Assembly: GCA_030765735.1 (NCBI GenBank)
Contig: JAVCBZ010000068.1
Span: forward strand, 1 to 9,596
DNA length: 9,596 bases
Origin: Candidatus Susulua stagnicola
GTDB taxonomy: Bacteria > Omnitrophota > Gorgyraeia > Duberdicusellales > 4484-171
Reading direction: 5' to 3'
In this document: in pieces, positions 1 to 6,564 of the stretch
Layout: every line of letters starts with the position of its first letter
How positions within the stretch are numbered: position 1 is the stretch's first letter
Notes under the pieces: generated by a model
The model's database searches: none
What the model saw: only the letters and a program-made list of their open reading frames with translations
Told to the model about the DNA's origin: nothing
Position numbers and translations under genes: made by a program

Positions 1-702
1 ATAACAAAACCATCGCTTATGGGTTTTGATCTAGTTCACCTTAATTTGCATAAGACTTTTTCTACGCCTCATGGTTGTGGAGGTCCAGGTGCTGGTGTGG
101 TAGGGGTTGGTGAGATTTTGGAAGATTTTCTACCGATGCCATTAGTTAAGAAAGAGGATAATAAATTTTATTTTGATTATAAAGTAAAGAATTCTATCGG
201 TCGCCTAAGAAGTTTTCATGGTAATTTTGGAGTTTTAATAAGAGCTTATGCTTATATTTTACGTTTAGGTGGAGATGGTCTCTTGCGAGTAGCTCAAAAT
301 TCAACTCTTTCTGCTAATTACATAAAGGAAGAGTTAAAAAAACATTATCAAGTAGCTTTTTCTAAAAAATCTATGCATGAGGTAGTTTTTACTTGTCAAA
401 ATCAGAGAGAAAGAGGAGCATCGGCTTTAGATATAGCTAAGAGGTTAATTGATTTTGATATTCATCCTCCGACAATGTATTTCCCATTAATTGTTAAGGA
501 AGCTTTAATGGTGGAACCAACAGAGACTGAAAGCAAACAAACTTTAGATTATTTTATCCAAACCATGATTGATATAGATAAAGAAATTAGCCTAGATTGT
601 AATAAAGTTAAAACTTCTCCACATTCGGCGCCAGTAAAAAGAGTTGATGAGGTAAGAGCAGCAAGATTCCCTGATTTAAAATGGAAAAATCCTGGCGTCT
701 AA
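1..702 (+). CDS. gcvPB: Glycine dehydrogenase (decarboxylating) subunit 2, 5'-truncated by the window edge
   Basis: This is the C-terminal 233 residues of the P-protein beta-type subunit of the glycine cleavage system; the family is usually about 480-500 residues, so roughly half lies upstream of the window. The reading frame is open from base 1, so the ATG at 19 is internal. The motif HLNLHKTFSTPHG carries the Schiff-base lysine for pyridoxal phosphate (codon 52-54), followed by the glycine-rich loop HGCGGPGAG, in which one position is Cys where I expect Gly in most relatives. The tail contains the family-typical HPPTMYFPLIV and EPTETES segments. With subunit 1 (gcvPA, expected upstream) it decarboxylates glycine and passes the aminomethyl group to lipoyl-GcvH in the cytoplasm. 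The stop lies 22 nt inside the next gene, which makes the lipoyl attachment enzyme. Assignment is secure; only the start is missing. Confidence 0.96.
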   Translation: MTKPSLMGFDLVHLNLHKTFSTPHGCGGPGAGVVGVGEILEDFLPMPLVKKEDNKFYFDYKVKNSIGRLRSFHGNFGVLIRAYAYILRLGGDGLLRVAQNSTLSANYIKEELKKHYQVAFSKKSMHEVVFTCQNQRERGASALDIAKRLIDFDIHPPTMYFPLIVKEALMVEPTETESKQTLDYFIQTMIDIDKEISLDCNKVKTSPHSAPVKRVDEVRAARFPDLKWKNPGV

Positions 703-1493
703 TTTTAGATCAAAAATGTGATGGCTATTATAACATGGCCCTTGACGAAGCCATATTGCTAAATTATAATTCTGTTAGAATTCCTACCTTAAGGATTTAT
801 GGGTGGGATAAGCCTTTTATTTCTTTAGGATATAATCAAAGTATTGAAAAAGTCTTAAATTTTAAGGAAGAACTTCCCTTTGTTAGGAGAATAACTGGTG
901 GTTCAGCAATTCTTCATTACAAAGAGGTTACTTATAGTTTAGTTTGTTCCTTAGAAGATTTAAATTTATCCAAAGAGGTTAAAGCTTCCTATAGGAGAAT
1001 TTGTTCTTTTTTAAAATGTTTTTATAGTCAATTAGGTTTGGAGGCATTTTTTGCTGGTGATTTAGATTTTAAGAATCAAGAGGTTAAAGAAAAATTAGGT
1101 AAGTATAAAAATTTTTGTTTTTCAAATTGGCAGCATTTAGATCTTTTAATCCAAGGTAAGAAAATTGGCGGTAATGCTCAACGGCGTAGAAAAAATATTA
1201 TTTTTCAGCATGGCAGTATCCCCCAAGAAATAGATTTTTCTTATATTAGAAGAATAATAAAAGATTCAGGAGAACTTGAGGCTAAGACAACTTCTTTAAA
1301 TGAATCTTTGGGTAAAGCTTTAGGTTTCGATTTATTAAGTTCACTTTTGCATTTAAGTTTTAAAACCACTTTTGGTGTAGAATTTAATCAAGGCAAACTA
1401 TTGGATTTAGAGAAAGATAATATAGCTTTTCTTCTTAAGAATAAGTATAAAACAAAAGAGTGGAATAATAATAAAATTCTAGAAAATGTTTAA
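681..1493 (+). CDS. lipM: Octanoyl/lipoyl protein transferase, LipM/LplA family
   Basis: The 270-residue cytoplasmic protein belongs to the BPL/LplA/LipB fold family that attaches octanoate or lipoate to lysines of carrier domains such as GcvH. Visible motifs are NMALDEAIL (18-26), the acyl-pocket RRITGGSAILH (69-79) and GKKIGGNAQRR (159-169) with the conserved lysine, followed by QHGSI (176-180). Cys146, in CFSNWQHLDLLIQG, falls 13 residues before Gly159, the same spacing as the catalytic cysteine of LipM-type octanoyltransferases (and LipL-type amidotransferases); E. coli-type LplA lacks it as I recall. The length also matches LipM (about 278) better than LplA (about 340). I therefore infer octanoyl transfer, with lipA next door completing lipoate synthesis. 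A lipoate ligase or LipL-like role is the alternative. The start overlaps gcvPB by 22 nt and has no clear Shine-Dalgarno, suggesting translational coupling; the stop overlaps lipA by 8 nt. Confidence 0.88.
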   Translation: MEKSWRLILDQKCDGYYNMALDEAILLNYNSVRIPTLRIYGWDKPFISLGYNQSIEKVLNFKEELPFVRRITGGSAILHYKEVTYSLVCSLEDLNLSKEVKASYRRICSFLKCFYSQLGLEAFFAGDLDFKNQEVKEKLGKYKNFCFSNWQHLDLLIQGKKIGGNAQRRRKNIIFQHGSIPQEIDFSYIRRIIKDSGELEAKTTSLNESLGKALGFDLLSSLLHLSFKTTFGVEFNQGKLLDLEKDNIAFLLKNKYKTKEWNNNKILENV

Positions 1494-2346
1494 GAGTGTT
1501 CCTAAACCTCCTTGGTTGAATAAAAAAATTGTTCTTGGTTCTTGTCGTAAAGTCAAGAGTTTGTTAAGAGACTTATCTTTGCATAGTGTTTGTGAAGAGT
1601 CATCTTGCCCTAATATTTCAGAGTGTTTTTCTAATGGAGTGGCTACTTTTATGATTTTAGGTGATACCTGCACTAGAGATTGTGCATTTTGTGGAGTTAA
1701 TAAGGGTAAGCCTTCTTTAGTTGATTTTGATGAGCCTGAGAGAATAAAAGAAGCAGTTAAAAGATTAAATTTAAATTATGTGGTGATAACTTCACCGACT
1801 CGAGATGATCTTGATGATGGAGGGGTAGGAGTTTTTTGTCAAACAGTAGAAGCAGTAAAGAGCATAGGCCCAGAGATAAGAGTAGAGATTTTAATTCCTG
1901 ATTTTAAAGGTAGGGTAGATTTGATTGAAAGAATAGCTAAGTCTAGGGCTAATGTTATTAGTCATAATATTGAAACTATTGCTTCTTTATATATAAAGGT
2001 AAGAAAAGAATCTGAATATAAGAGATCATTAAAAGTTTTAAAGTTGATTAAAAAAAATAATAAGGGAACCTTTACTAAATCTGGCCTTATGTTAGGGTTA
2101 GGTGAAGAAGAAGATCAAGTTATCCAGACATTAATGGATATTAAAAGAGTAGATTGCGATTTTTTAACTTTGGGACAATATTTACCGCCGTCTTTAAATC
2201 ATTATTCTTTAAAAGAATATGTTCACCCTGATAAATTTAATTATTTTGAAAGTTATGCTCGAAAAATTGGATTTCGTGGAGTAAAAAGCGCACCTTATGT
2301 TCGTTCTTCATATCTAGCCCACTCTTTTTTTAAGGATGAAGGATGA
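1486..2346 (+). CDS. lipA: Lipoyl synthase
   Basis: This 286-residue radical-SAM enzyme inserts two sulfurs into the octanoyl chain bound to GcvH or other lipoyl domains. All signature residues are visible: the auxiliary [4Fe-4S] cluster cysteines C36, C41 and C47 in CEESSCPNISEC; the SAM-cluster CX3CX2C as C62, C66 and C69 in CTRDCAFC; RDDLDDGG (106-113); GLMLGLGE (200-207); and the C-terminal RSSY (273-276), whose serine ligates the auxiliary cluster in studied LipA proteins. Length is normal for the family. It starts 8 nt inside the preceding acyl transferase gene, so the pair is probably translated in series, giving a de novo octanoyl-to-lipoyl route beside the glycine decarboxylase. The last residues (KDEG) and the stop are encoded by the left arm of an inverted repeat, so the C-terminus seems to have been set by that element. 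Confidence 0.97.
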   Translation: MFKSVPKPPWLNKKIVLGSCRKVKSLLRDLSLHSVCEESSCPNISECFSNGVATFMILGDTCTRDCAFCGVNKGKPSLVDFDEPERIKEAVKRLNLNYVVITSPTRDDLDDGGVGVFCQTVEAVKSIGPEIRVEILIPDFKGRVDLIERIAKSRANVISHNIETIASLYIKVRKESEYKRSLKVLKLIKKNNKGTFTKSGLMLGLGEEEDQVIQTLMDIKRVDCDFLTLGQYLPPSLNHYSLKEYVHPDKFNYFESYARKIGFRGVKSAPYVRSSYLAHSFFKDEG

Positions 2347-2412
2347 AGGGGGAAACGAAAAAATCAGAATTTTGTTTTATACTTCTACCTTTTCCCTTCA
2401 TCCTGCTTCCTT
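2332..2412. repeat. Long imperfect inverted repeat overlapping the lipA 3' end
   Basis: Bases 2332-2354 pair with 2390-2412: 19 Watson-Crick pairs, 2 G-T pairs and 2 mismatches over 23 positions, including a perfect 11-bp core (AGGATGAAGGG 2340-2350 with CCCTTCATCCT 2394-2404), around a loop of about 35 nt. The left arm also contains a 7-bp tandem repeat (AAGGATG twice). Read in frame, the arms give KDEGG on the left and LHPASL on the right. I recall a palindromic intergenic repeat family giving KDEGG...LHPSS translations in several bacterial phyla, and this may be a decayed copy. The RNA could fold into a strong hairpin after lipA, but no T-run follows the right arm, so it is not a classical intrinsic terminator. 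Confidence 0.7.
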
Positions 2413-2416
2413 AAAT

Positions 2417-2483
2417 TATATACAATATATAGTAGTATATATAGATATATACAAGATATGGAAAATTATAGCATATTATAGTA
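2417..2483. promoter_or_regulatory. AT-rich upstream region with a dyad and a 10-bp-phased direct repeat
   Basis: Just upstream of the promoter for the secretion operon lies an 18-bp near-palindrome, GTATATAT-AG-ATATATAC (2435-2452). The 7-mer TATATAC or its complement occurs three times within 36 bp (2417-2423, 2435-2441, 2446-2452). Closer in, ATTATAG is repeated directly with a period of exactly 10 bp (2465-2471 and 2475-2481), ending 10 bp before the -35 box. Such phasing places two sites on one DNA face, so an operator is possible. The region is very AT-rich, however, so chance repeats are likely; it could simply be an UP-element-like or curved sequence. Confidence 0.35.
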
Positions 2484-2491
2484 AATTATTC

Positions 2492-2520
2492 TTGACATTA
2501 GTAAACAAAAATATTTTAAT
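2492..2520 (+). promoter_or_regulatory. Sigma70-type promoter for the pilus/secretion operon
   Basis: A perfect -35 box TTGACA (2492-2497) is followed after a 17-bp spacer by TTTAAT (2515-2520), five of six matches to TATAAT. Transcription would begin near 2527, giving a short leader before the HTH gene start at 2545 or 2560. It is the only clear promoter between lipA and the genes through 9539, so it probably drives the whole downstream cluster. Confidence 0.72.
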
Positions 2521-2559
2521 AGAGGTATAACATAATTATACAAAATGAGGAAAAAAAGA

Positions 2560-2730
2560 ATGCCAAGATTAATGAGTGTCGAAGAGTTAGCCGATTATTT
2601 AGGTTTGCAAAAACAGACTGTTTATAATTGGTTGCATAATAAAAAAATATCAGGAATTAAAATTGGTAAGGTATGGCGTTTTGATCGAAAGTATATTGAT
2701 GATTGGTTGAGAAAGTGCGGTGGGAGCTAA
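2560..2730 (+). CDS. Small excisionase/MerR-like helix-turn-helix DNA-binding protein (HTH_17 type)
   Basis: A 56-residue protein that is almost entirely one winged-HTH unit: MSVEELADYLGLQKQTVYNWL (5-25) is the helix-turn-helix, then KISGIKIGKVWRFDRKYIDDWL (29-50) forms the wing and last helix, the pattern of the HTH_17/excisionase family. I chose the ATG at 2560 because GAGG (2547-2550) sits 9 nt upstream; an in-frame ATG at 2545 would add MRKKR but lacks a ribosome site. No integrase or other phage gene is nearby. It is the first gene after a strong promoter, and its stop (2728-2730) is two bases before the pilM start, so it is co-transcribed with the pilus/secretion genes. A role as local regulator of that operon, perhaps autoregulatory through the upstream repeats, is inference; the family also includes excisionases and proteins of unknown role. 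Confidence 0.85.
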   Translation: MPRLMSVEELADYLGLQKQTVYNWLHNKKISGIKIGKVWRFDRKYIDDWLRKCGGS

Positions 2731-2735
2731 GTATG
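2722..2735 (+). promoter_or_regulatory. Shine-Dalgarno site deciding the PilM-fusion start
   Basis: GGGAG (2722-2726) lies 6 nt before the ATG at 2733, whereas the longer in-frame TTG start at 2703 has no such site and would lie inside the HTH gene. The protein from 2733 begins MPKTKKVGLYLG, where the PilM fold is expected to begin. Confidence 0.75.
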
Positions 2736-4223
2736 CCAAAAACTAAAAAAGTTGGTTTGTATCTAGGAGTAAATTCTATAGGTGTAGCTGTAGTACAGGG
2801 CAAGGATATTCTTTCTTTGGAAAGATTTGAGTTTTCTTCTATAGAAGAAGTAGGAAATAAAATTACAAATGACGATATAAGATGGGAAGCTTTGATAAAT
2901 AAGACTTTGAGAGAGGTTGATAGCCATGCTAAAGAGGTTTATATTTCTCTTGCCGATAAAGATTTTATTTTTAGATCTCTTGACATGCCTTTAATGAAGA
3001 AAAAAGATATAGAGTCGTCGTTAATCTATGAAGTAGAAAAATATATACCTTTTAAGATAGAGGAATTAGTTTGGGATTATGATTACGTTAATTTTTCAAA
3101 AGAAAGAAAAATTGGCCTTTCTTTTATCGGGATAAAAGAAGATAATTTTGAAAGAGTTAGGTCTATGTTATTTCGCCTGGAGCTTAAGGCAGCAGTAATT
3201 GAACCTTCTTGTCTATCTTTAGCTAGAGCTGTAAAATCTGTAAAGAAATTTTCTCAGTTTAACAATTTTGTAATCTTGGATTTTACTCAGGATGAAGCTT
3301 CTTTTACTTTTTTTCAACAAGATTTACCAGTGTTTAATCGTTATTTCGTTGTTCCTAAAAAAGAAGATAATATTGATTTAGATAATTTTATTGAAACAGT
3401 AAATTTTTCTTTTCAGTATTTTAAAAGAGAATTCAAAAATTATAAATTAGATAAGTTTATTGTAATTGGTGATTCAAATGTCGAAAAATTAGTTTCGTCT
3501 TTAAAAGAAGGATTGCAGATTGAGATAGAGTCTATTTCTTTTAATGATTTAACCAATAGAAGCGATAATAAGGTAGAAAGTATCAAAGCCTTAGGAATAG
3601 TAGGTTTGCAAGAATCTTCTTATAAATTTAAACCTAATTTAAGAAAAACTGAAGAGCGTTTGGTTTCTTCAGGAGGATTTTACCCAGCAGTTTCTTTAAA
3701 GGTGGGATTGCTTGGTTCTTTGGTAGCTGTGGGAATAGTTGGGATTATGTTTCTTTCTGTAATATTAGGAACTGAATTAGCAGCTAAAAAAACTATTTTA
3801 AAAAACAAGGAAAGCTCTGTTATTGTGCCAGAAGCTTTAAAGGTATTTACTTGGTCGGAGAGATTGGATATAGTACATAATGAAGAGGAAAGATTAAATA
3901 CGTTAAAGAATGTTGCATCTTCTTTTATTCGTTTTTCTCCTTTTTTTGAAGAGTTGGCTATGAGTACAATACTTCCCAGTAAATTATGGCTTGGTAATTT
4001 AGATATTTTTAATTATCAGGGAGTAATAAAAGGGACATTGAGTGGATATGTTTTTCGTGATGATGATTACGAAGAAAGATTAGCTGTAGATGAGCTGATT
4101 TCTAATTTAAAGGAAAACAGAACAATGGGATTATTTTTTAATAAGGTGAGTCTTGAATTTTCAAATAGAGAATTATTAGATGGCTTTGAAGCTACTAAGT
4201 TTTCTATTGCTTTGGAGCAGTAA
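2733..4223 (+). CDS. pilM: PilM-PilN fusion protein (GspL-like), type IV pilus/type II secretion inner-membrane assembly
   Basis: The 496-residue protein joins two parts that are separate in classical type IV pili. Residues 5-292 are a PilM actin-like cytoplasmic domain: VGLYLGVNSIGVAVV start, PLMKKKDIESSLIYEVEKYIPF (86-107) with the family's E-x-EKYIPF signature, and VILDFTQDEASF (180-191) resembling the second phosphate loop. One transmembrane helix follows (about 321-347), then a periplasmic part (348-496) whose end resembles PilN: FEELAMSTILPSKLWLGNL (405-423), VIKGTLSGY, ELISNLKE, and a final beta strand, a ferredoxin-like fold. No separate pilN is present. The whole layout, cytoplasmic actin-like domain, helix and periplasmic domain, is that of GspL, so it could also be called a divergent GspL. 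It should link the cytoplasmic ATPase to the PilO- and PilP-like partners encoded next. The start at 2733 is preferred over TTG 2703 on its ribosome site. Confidence 0.88.
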   Translation: MPKTKKVGLYLGVNSIGVAVVQGKDILSLERFEFSSIEEVGNKITNDDIRWEALINKTLREVDSHAKEVYISLADKDFIFRSLDMPLMKKKDIESSLIYEVEKYIPFKIEELVWDYDYVNFSKERKIGLSFIGIKEDNFERVRSMLFRLELKAAVIEPSCLSLARAVKSVKKFSQFNNFVILDFTQDEASFTFFQQDLPVFNRYFVVPKKEDNIDLDNFIETVNFSFQYFKREFKNYKLDKFIVIGDSNVEKLVSSLKEGLQIEIESISFNDLTNRSDNKVESIKALGIVGLQESSYKFKPNLRKTEERLVSSGGFYPAVSLKVGLLGSLVAVGIVGIMFLSVILGTELAAKKTILKNKESSVIVPEALKVFTWSERLDIVHNEEERLNTLKNVASSFIRFSPFFEELAMSTILPSKLWLGNLDIFNYQGVIKGTLSGYVFRDDDYEERLAVDELISNLKENRTMGLFFNKVSLEFSNRELLDGFEATKFSIALEQ

Positions 4224-4228
4224 AATTT

Positions 4229-4720
4229 ATGGACATAAAATCTTTATTACAATATAAAAATTTAATTGTTAGCTTAGTTATTATTATTATTGTTGGTATA
4301 TTAGCTCAACTAATGTTTTCTTATTATTCTTTGCAAGAAAGTAGCGTAGATACAAAAAATAATGGATTAGAAGTAGGTAAGCAGGCTATAGATAGGTGGA
4401 GAGAGTTAAAAGGTGAGATTAATGAGTTAGATGATATTTTTTTAGCCAAAGATCCTTTAGCTATTAAAAAATTTGTAGAAGAAAAAGCTAATGCTTTTGA
4501 TATTAAAATTATTTCTTTGAATACTTCTGATGAAGAAACAAATCTTTATTGGGAAATAACTGTTCAGTTAGGTATGGAATGTATTTATAAAGACTTTACT
4601 GCTTTCATTAAAAGCGTTGAGGAAAAAAGTATAATAGCTGAAGATATTAGAATAATAAGTGATAAGGGTAGCAATAGTGAAAAGATTAATTTAAAATTAA
4701 AGGGGTTTGTGCTTAAATAA
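4229..4720 (+). CDS. pilO: PilO/GspM-like inner-membrane protein
   Basis: This 163-residue bitopic membrane protein has a short cytoplasmic N-terminus, one strongly hydrophobic helix (about 11-32), a polar helical stretch likely to form a coiled coil (about 44-72), and a compact C-terminal alpha/beta domain (76-163) with FVEEKANAFDIKI, then YKDFTAFIKSVEEKS and a closing strand NLKLKGFVLK. That arrangement, length and position directly after the PilM-PilN gene match PilO or GspM, which pair with PilN/GspL in the periplasm. There is no single diagnostic motif, so the call depends on architecture and context. GGAG (4214-4217) lies 11 nt before the start, and the gap to the fusion gene is 5 bp. 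Its stop shares one base with the next start (TAATG), indicating coupling. Confidence 0.78.
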   Translation: MDIKSLLQYKNLIVSLVIIIIVGILAQLMFSYYSLQESSVDTKNNGLEVGKQAIDRWRELKGEINELDDIFLAKDPLAIKKFVEEKANAFDIKIISLNTSDEETNLYWEITVQLGMECIYKDFTAFIKSVEEKSIIAEDIRIISDKGSNSEKINLKLKGFVLK

Positions 4721-5085
4721 TGATAAAAATGGTTTTTACTCTTTTTTTAATATTCTTAGGTTTTTCAAGTTTTGTTTATTCCAAAAGTGAATACAGAGAT
4801 CCTTTTGAGTCTTTATTACCACAAGTGGTAGAGCAAGATGAAGCAATGAGTTACCAAGAAGAGATCCCAAATGAGGTAGCAGATATTTTACCTGACTTAA
4901 ATGTACAAGGTATTATTTTGAAGGGTAATTTTCCACAAGCAATAATTGATGGAGAAGTGTATAAAACTGGTGACAGTCTTAAAGATGTGAATGGGAAAAT
5001 TTTTAGAATTGAAAAAGGAGCAGTATTCATTTCTTATGAAGAAAAAATATATAGAATTAAAATTCAGAAGAAGGAGGAAATATGA
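4720..5085 (+). CDS. pilP: PilP-like periplasmic linker protein
   Basis: The 121-residue protein has an N-terminal signal sequence (hydrophobic 4-20, likely cleavage near YS-KS at 21-22) and no lipobox cysteine, unlike PilP lipoproteins of proteobacteria. The mature part begins with the RDPF motif (26-29) seen in PilP and in GspC-like proteins. An acidic linker (36-58) leads to a small beta domain (about 59-115): LNVQGIILKGNFPQAIIDGEVYKTGD, then GKIFRIEKGAVFISYEEKIYRI, matching the PilP/GspC homology-region pattern of IDGxVYxxGD followed by a strand pair. Such proteins connect the inner-membrane PilN/PilO complex to the N0 domain of the secretin, which is the next gene. It overlaps both neighbours (1 nt and 4 nt). 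An in-frame ATG at 4729 is an alternative start. Confidence 0.8.
   Translation: MIKMVFTLFLIFLGFSSFVYSKSEYRDPFESLLPQVVEQDEAMSYQEEIPNEVADILPDLNVQGIILKGNFPQAIIDGEVYKTGDSLKDVNGKIFRIEKGAVFISYEEKIYRIKIQKKEEI
5071..5084 (+). promoter_or_regulatory. Strong Shine-Dalgarno site for the secretin gene
   Basis: AAGGAGG (5071-5077), a full anti-16S match, lies 4 nt before the ATG at 5082 and is embedded in the last codons of the PilP-like gene. It is the best ribosome site in the window; the ATPase and platform genes have none visible. Confidence 0.8.
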
Positions 5086-6545
5086 AAAAGATTTTTTTAA
5101 TAGTTTTTTTGATTTTTATACTTTCGTGGAGTACAGGTTATTCTCGAGATAATATTTATGGTGACTATTTGTTTGGTAGCATGGATAAGAAAATATCTTT
5201 AGACTTGGAGAACGCAGCATTAGTCGATGTTTTAAAGATGCTTTCTCAACAAATTGGTCTTAATTTTATATCTACAGAAGCAGTAAGAGACAGGGGTATA
5301 ACTTTATATATGGAAGAGGTTGGATTAAGAGAAGCAATGGATATAATTTTTAAGGCAAATAATCTTGCTTATGATTATTATACTGATTCTAATGTATTTG
5401 TAGTGAAAGAGCTAGGTAAACCAACTTTAGAGTTAAAAACTAAAGTTTATCAATTACAATATGTGAGAGTTAGATCTTCTAAAATGGAAAAGGAAGTTAT
5501 AAGTATGTTAGAAGATGACGAGGAAGAACAAGAAAGTGACGATGCCCAAACAGGGATATTGGGCGCTGTAGAGTCAGTATTAACTGAATTTGGAAAGGTG
5601 ACTGAAGATCCGATAACTAATTCTTTGATTGTTGTTGATGTACCGATTCAATTTGCAGTTATTGATAAAATTATAAGTGAGTTAGATATTCCTCCGGTTA
5701 AAATTTTGATTGAAGTAGAAATGATGGATGTTTCTAAGGCTCATCTTGACCAGATAGGAATGAATTTTGAGAATGGGGCATATGCTGCCTTAACTCCAGG
5801 GTCAAGAGAGACTCGTTTTCCTTGGGACAATAGGTTTTTTCATTCTGGAAGTGATGATACAGGTGGAGAAGAACCTTCGCTTTCAACATTAGATTTATCT
5901 GATTTTACAATGATAATGCAGTTCTTAACAGAGGATACCAAAACAAAATTTCTTGCTCGTCCAAAAATTCTTACTCTTGCTAATGAAACTGCAGAAGTTA
6001 ATCTCACCTTGAATGAAGTAATTGGGCTTACTACTACTGCTAATGAGGATGGAACTGTAACTCAAGAAATAGAGAGGGATGATACAGGAACAAGTTTAAG
6101 AGTTACTCCTCAGGTAAATTTATCTACTGATGAAATTACTTTAGTTGTTGATGTGTTTAATAAGGAATCTTTAGATAGTAACATTGCGGTATCAGGGATG
6201 GATAGTGGTTTTGTAAAGAATGTTGAAGAGAGAAGTACTAAATCTATAGTTAGATTAAAAAATGGAGAAACGCTTCTTATTGGAGGGTTATTAAAGAAAA
6301 AAGAGCAAGAAACTATTACAAAAATACCTTTTTTGGGTGATTTGCCTCTTATTGGAAGAGCTTTTCGTTATACAGAGCGACCTAAGACCGATAATATAAA
6401 CAGAGAGCTTCTTGTTTTCCTAACACCACGTATTATGAGAAATGAACATCAACTAATTAAAAAAGCTAAAGTCATTGTTCGCGAGCAACAGAATTTTTCA
6501 AAAGAAAGTTCAATGAAAATTGCTTTAGATCGTTACAATAAATAA
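5082..6545 (+). CDS. pilQ: Outer-membrane secretin, PilQ/GspD family (short form)
   Basis: A 487-residue secretin that should form the outer-membrane pore. Features in order: signal peptide (1-21, no lipobox); N0/STN domain (about 36-110) with ISLDLENAALVDVLKMLSQQ; one N1/KH-like repeat (about 118-207) containing an acidic insert (144-156, EDDEEEQESDDA) and ending ITNSLIVVDVP...IDKIISELD; and the secretin barrel domain (208-452) with TSLRVTPQV (337-345), KNGETLLIGGLL (393-404), PFLGDLPLIGRAFR (416-429) and ELLVFLTPRIM (442-452). It is shorter than typical GspD (about 650) or PilQ (about 700), with no N2/N3 repeats and no AMIN domains. A 35-residue basic tail (453-487) follows. Its start overlaps the PilP-like gene by 4 nt, consistent with the linker protein docking on N0. 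Family is certain; PilQ versus GspD cannot be settled here. Confidence 0.95.
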   Translation: MKKIFLIVFLIFILSWSTGYSRDNIYGDYLFGSMDKKISLDLENAALVDVLKMLSQQIGLNFISTEAVRDRGITLYMEEVGLREAMDIIFKANNLAYDYYTDSNVFVVKELGKPTLELKTKVYQLQYVRVRSSKMEKEVISMLEDDEEEQESDDAQTGILGAVESVLTEFGKVTEDPITNSLIVVDVPIQFAVIDKIISELDIPPVKILIEVEMMDVSKAHLDQIGMNFENGAYAALTPGSRETRFPWDNRFFHSGSDDTGGEEPSLSTLDLSDFTMIMQFLTEDTKTKFLARPKILTLANETAEVNLTLNEVIGLTTTANEDGTVTQEIERDDTGTSLRVTPQVNLSTDEITLVVDVFNKESLDSNIAVSGMDSGFVKNVEERSTKSIVRLKNGETLLIGGLLKKKEQETITKIPFLGDLPLIGRAFRYTERPKTDNINRELLVFLTPRIMRNEHQLIKKAKVIVREQQNFSKESSMKIALDRYNK

Positions 6546-6564
6546 ATTATAATCATTTGTAAAA

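Noticed and set aside
1479..1673. Minus-strand open frame of 64 residues
   Set aside because: It lies opposite the start of lipA, whose cluster-ligand cysteines prove the + strand frame.
2336..2530. 64-residue open frame beginning MKDEGGNEK in the lipA-HTH gap
   Set aside because: It is the conceptual translation of the inverted repeat plus AT-rich promoter DNA, starts inside lipA, crosses the -35/-10 region and resembles no protein family.
2560..2730. Phage or integrative element remnant marked by the excisionase-like gene
   Set aside because: No integrase, attachment-site repeat or other phage gene is visible, and base composition and spacing match the downstream operon.
2703..2732. TTG start extending the PilM fusion by 10 residues
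   Set aside because: It overlaps the HTH gene by 28 nt, has no ribosome site, and the ATG at 2733 has GGGAG at ideal spacing.
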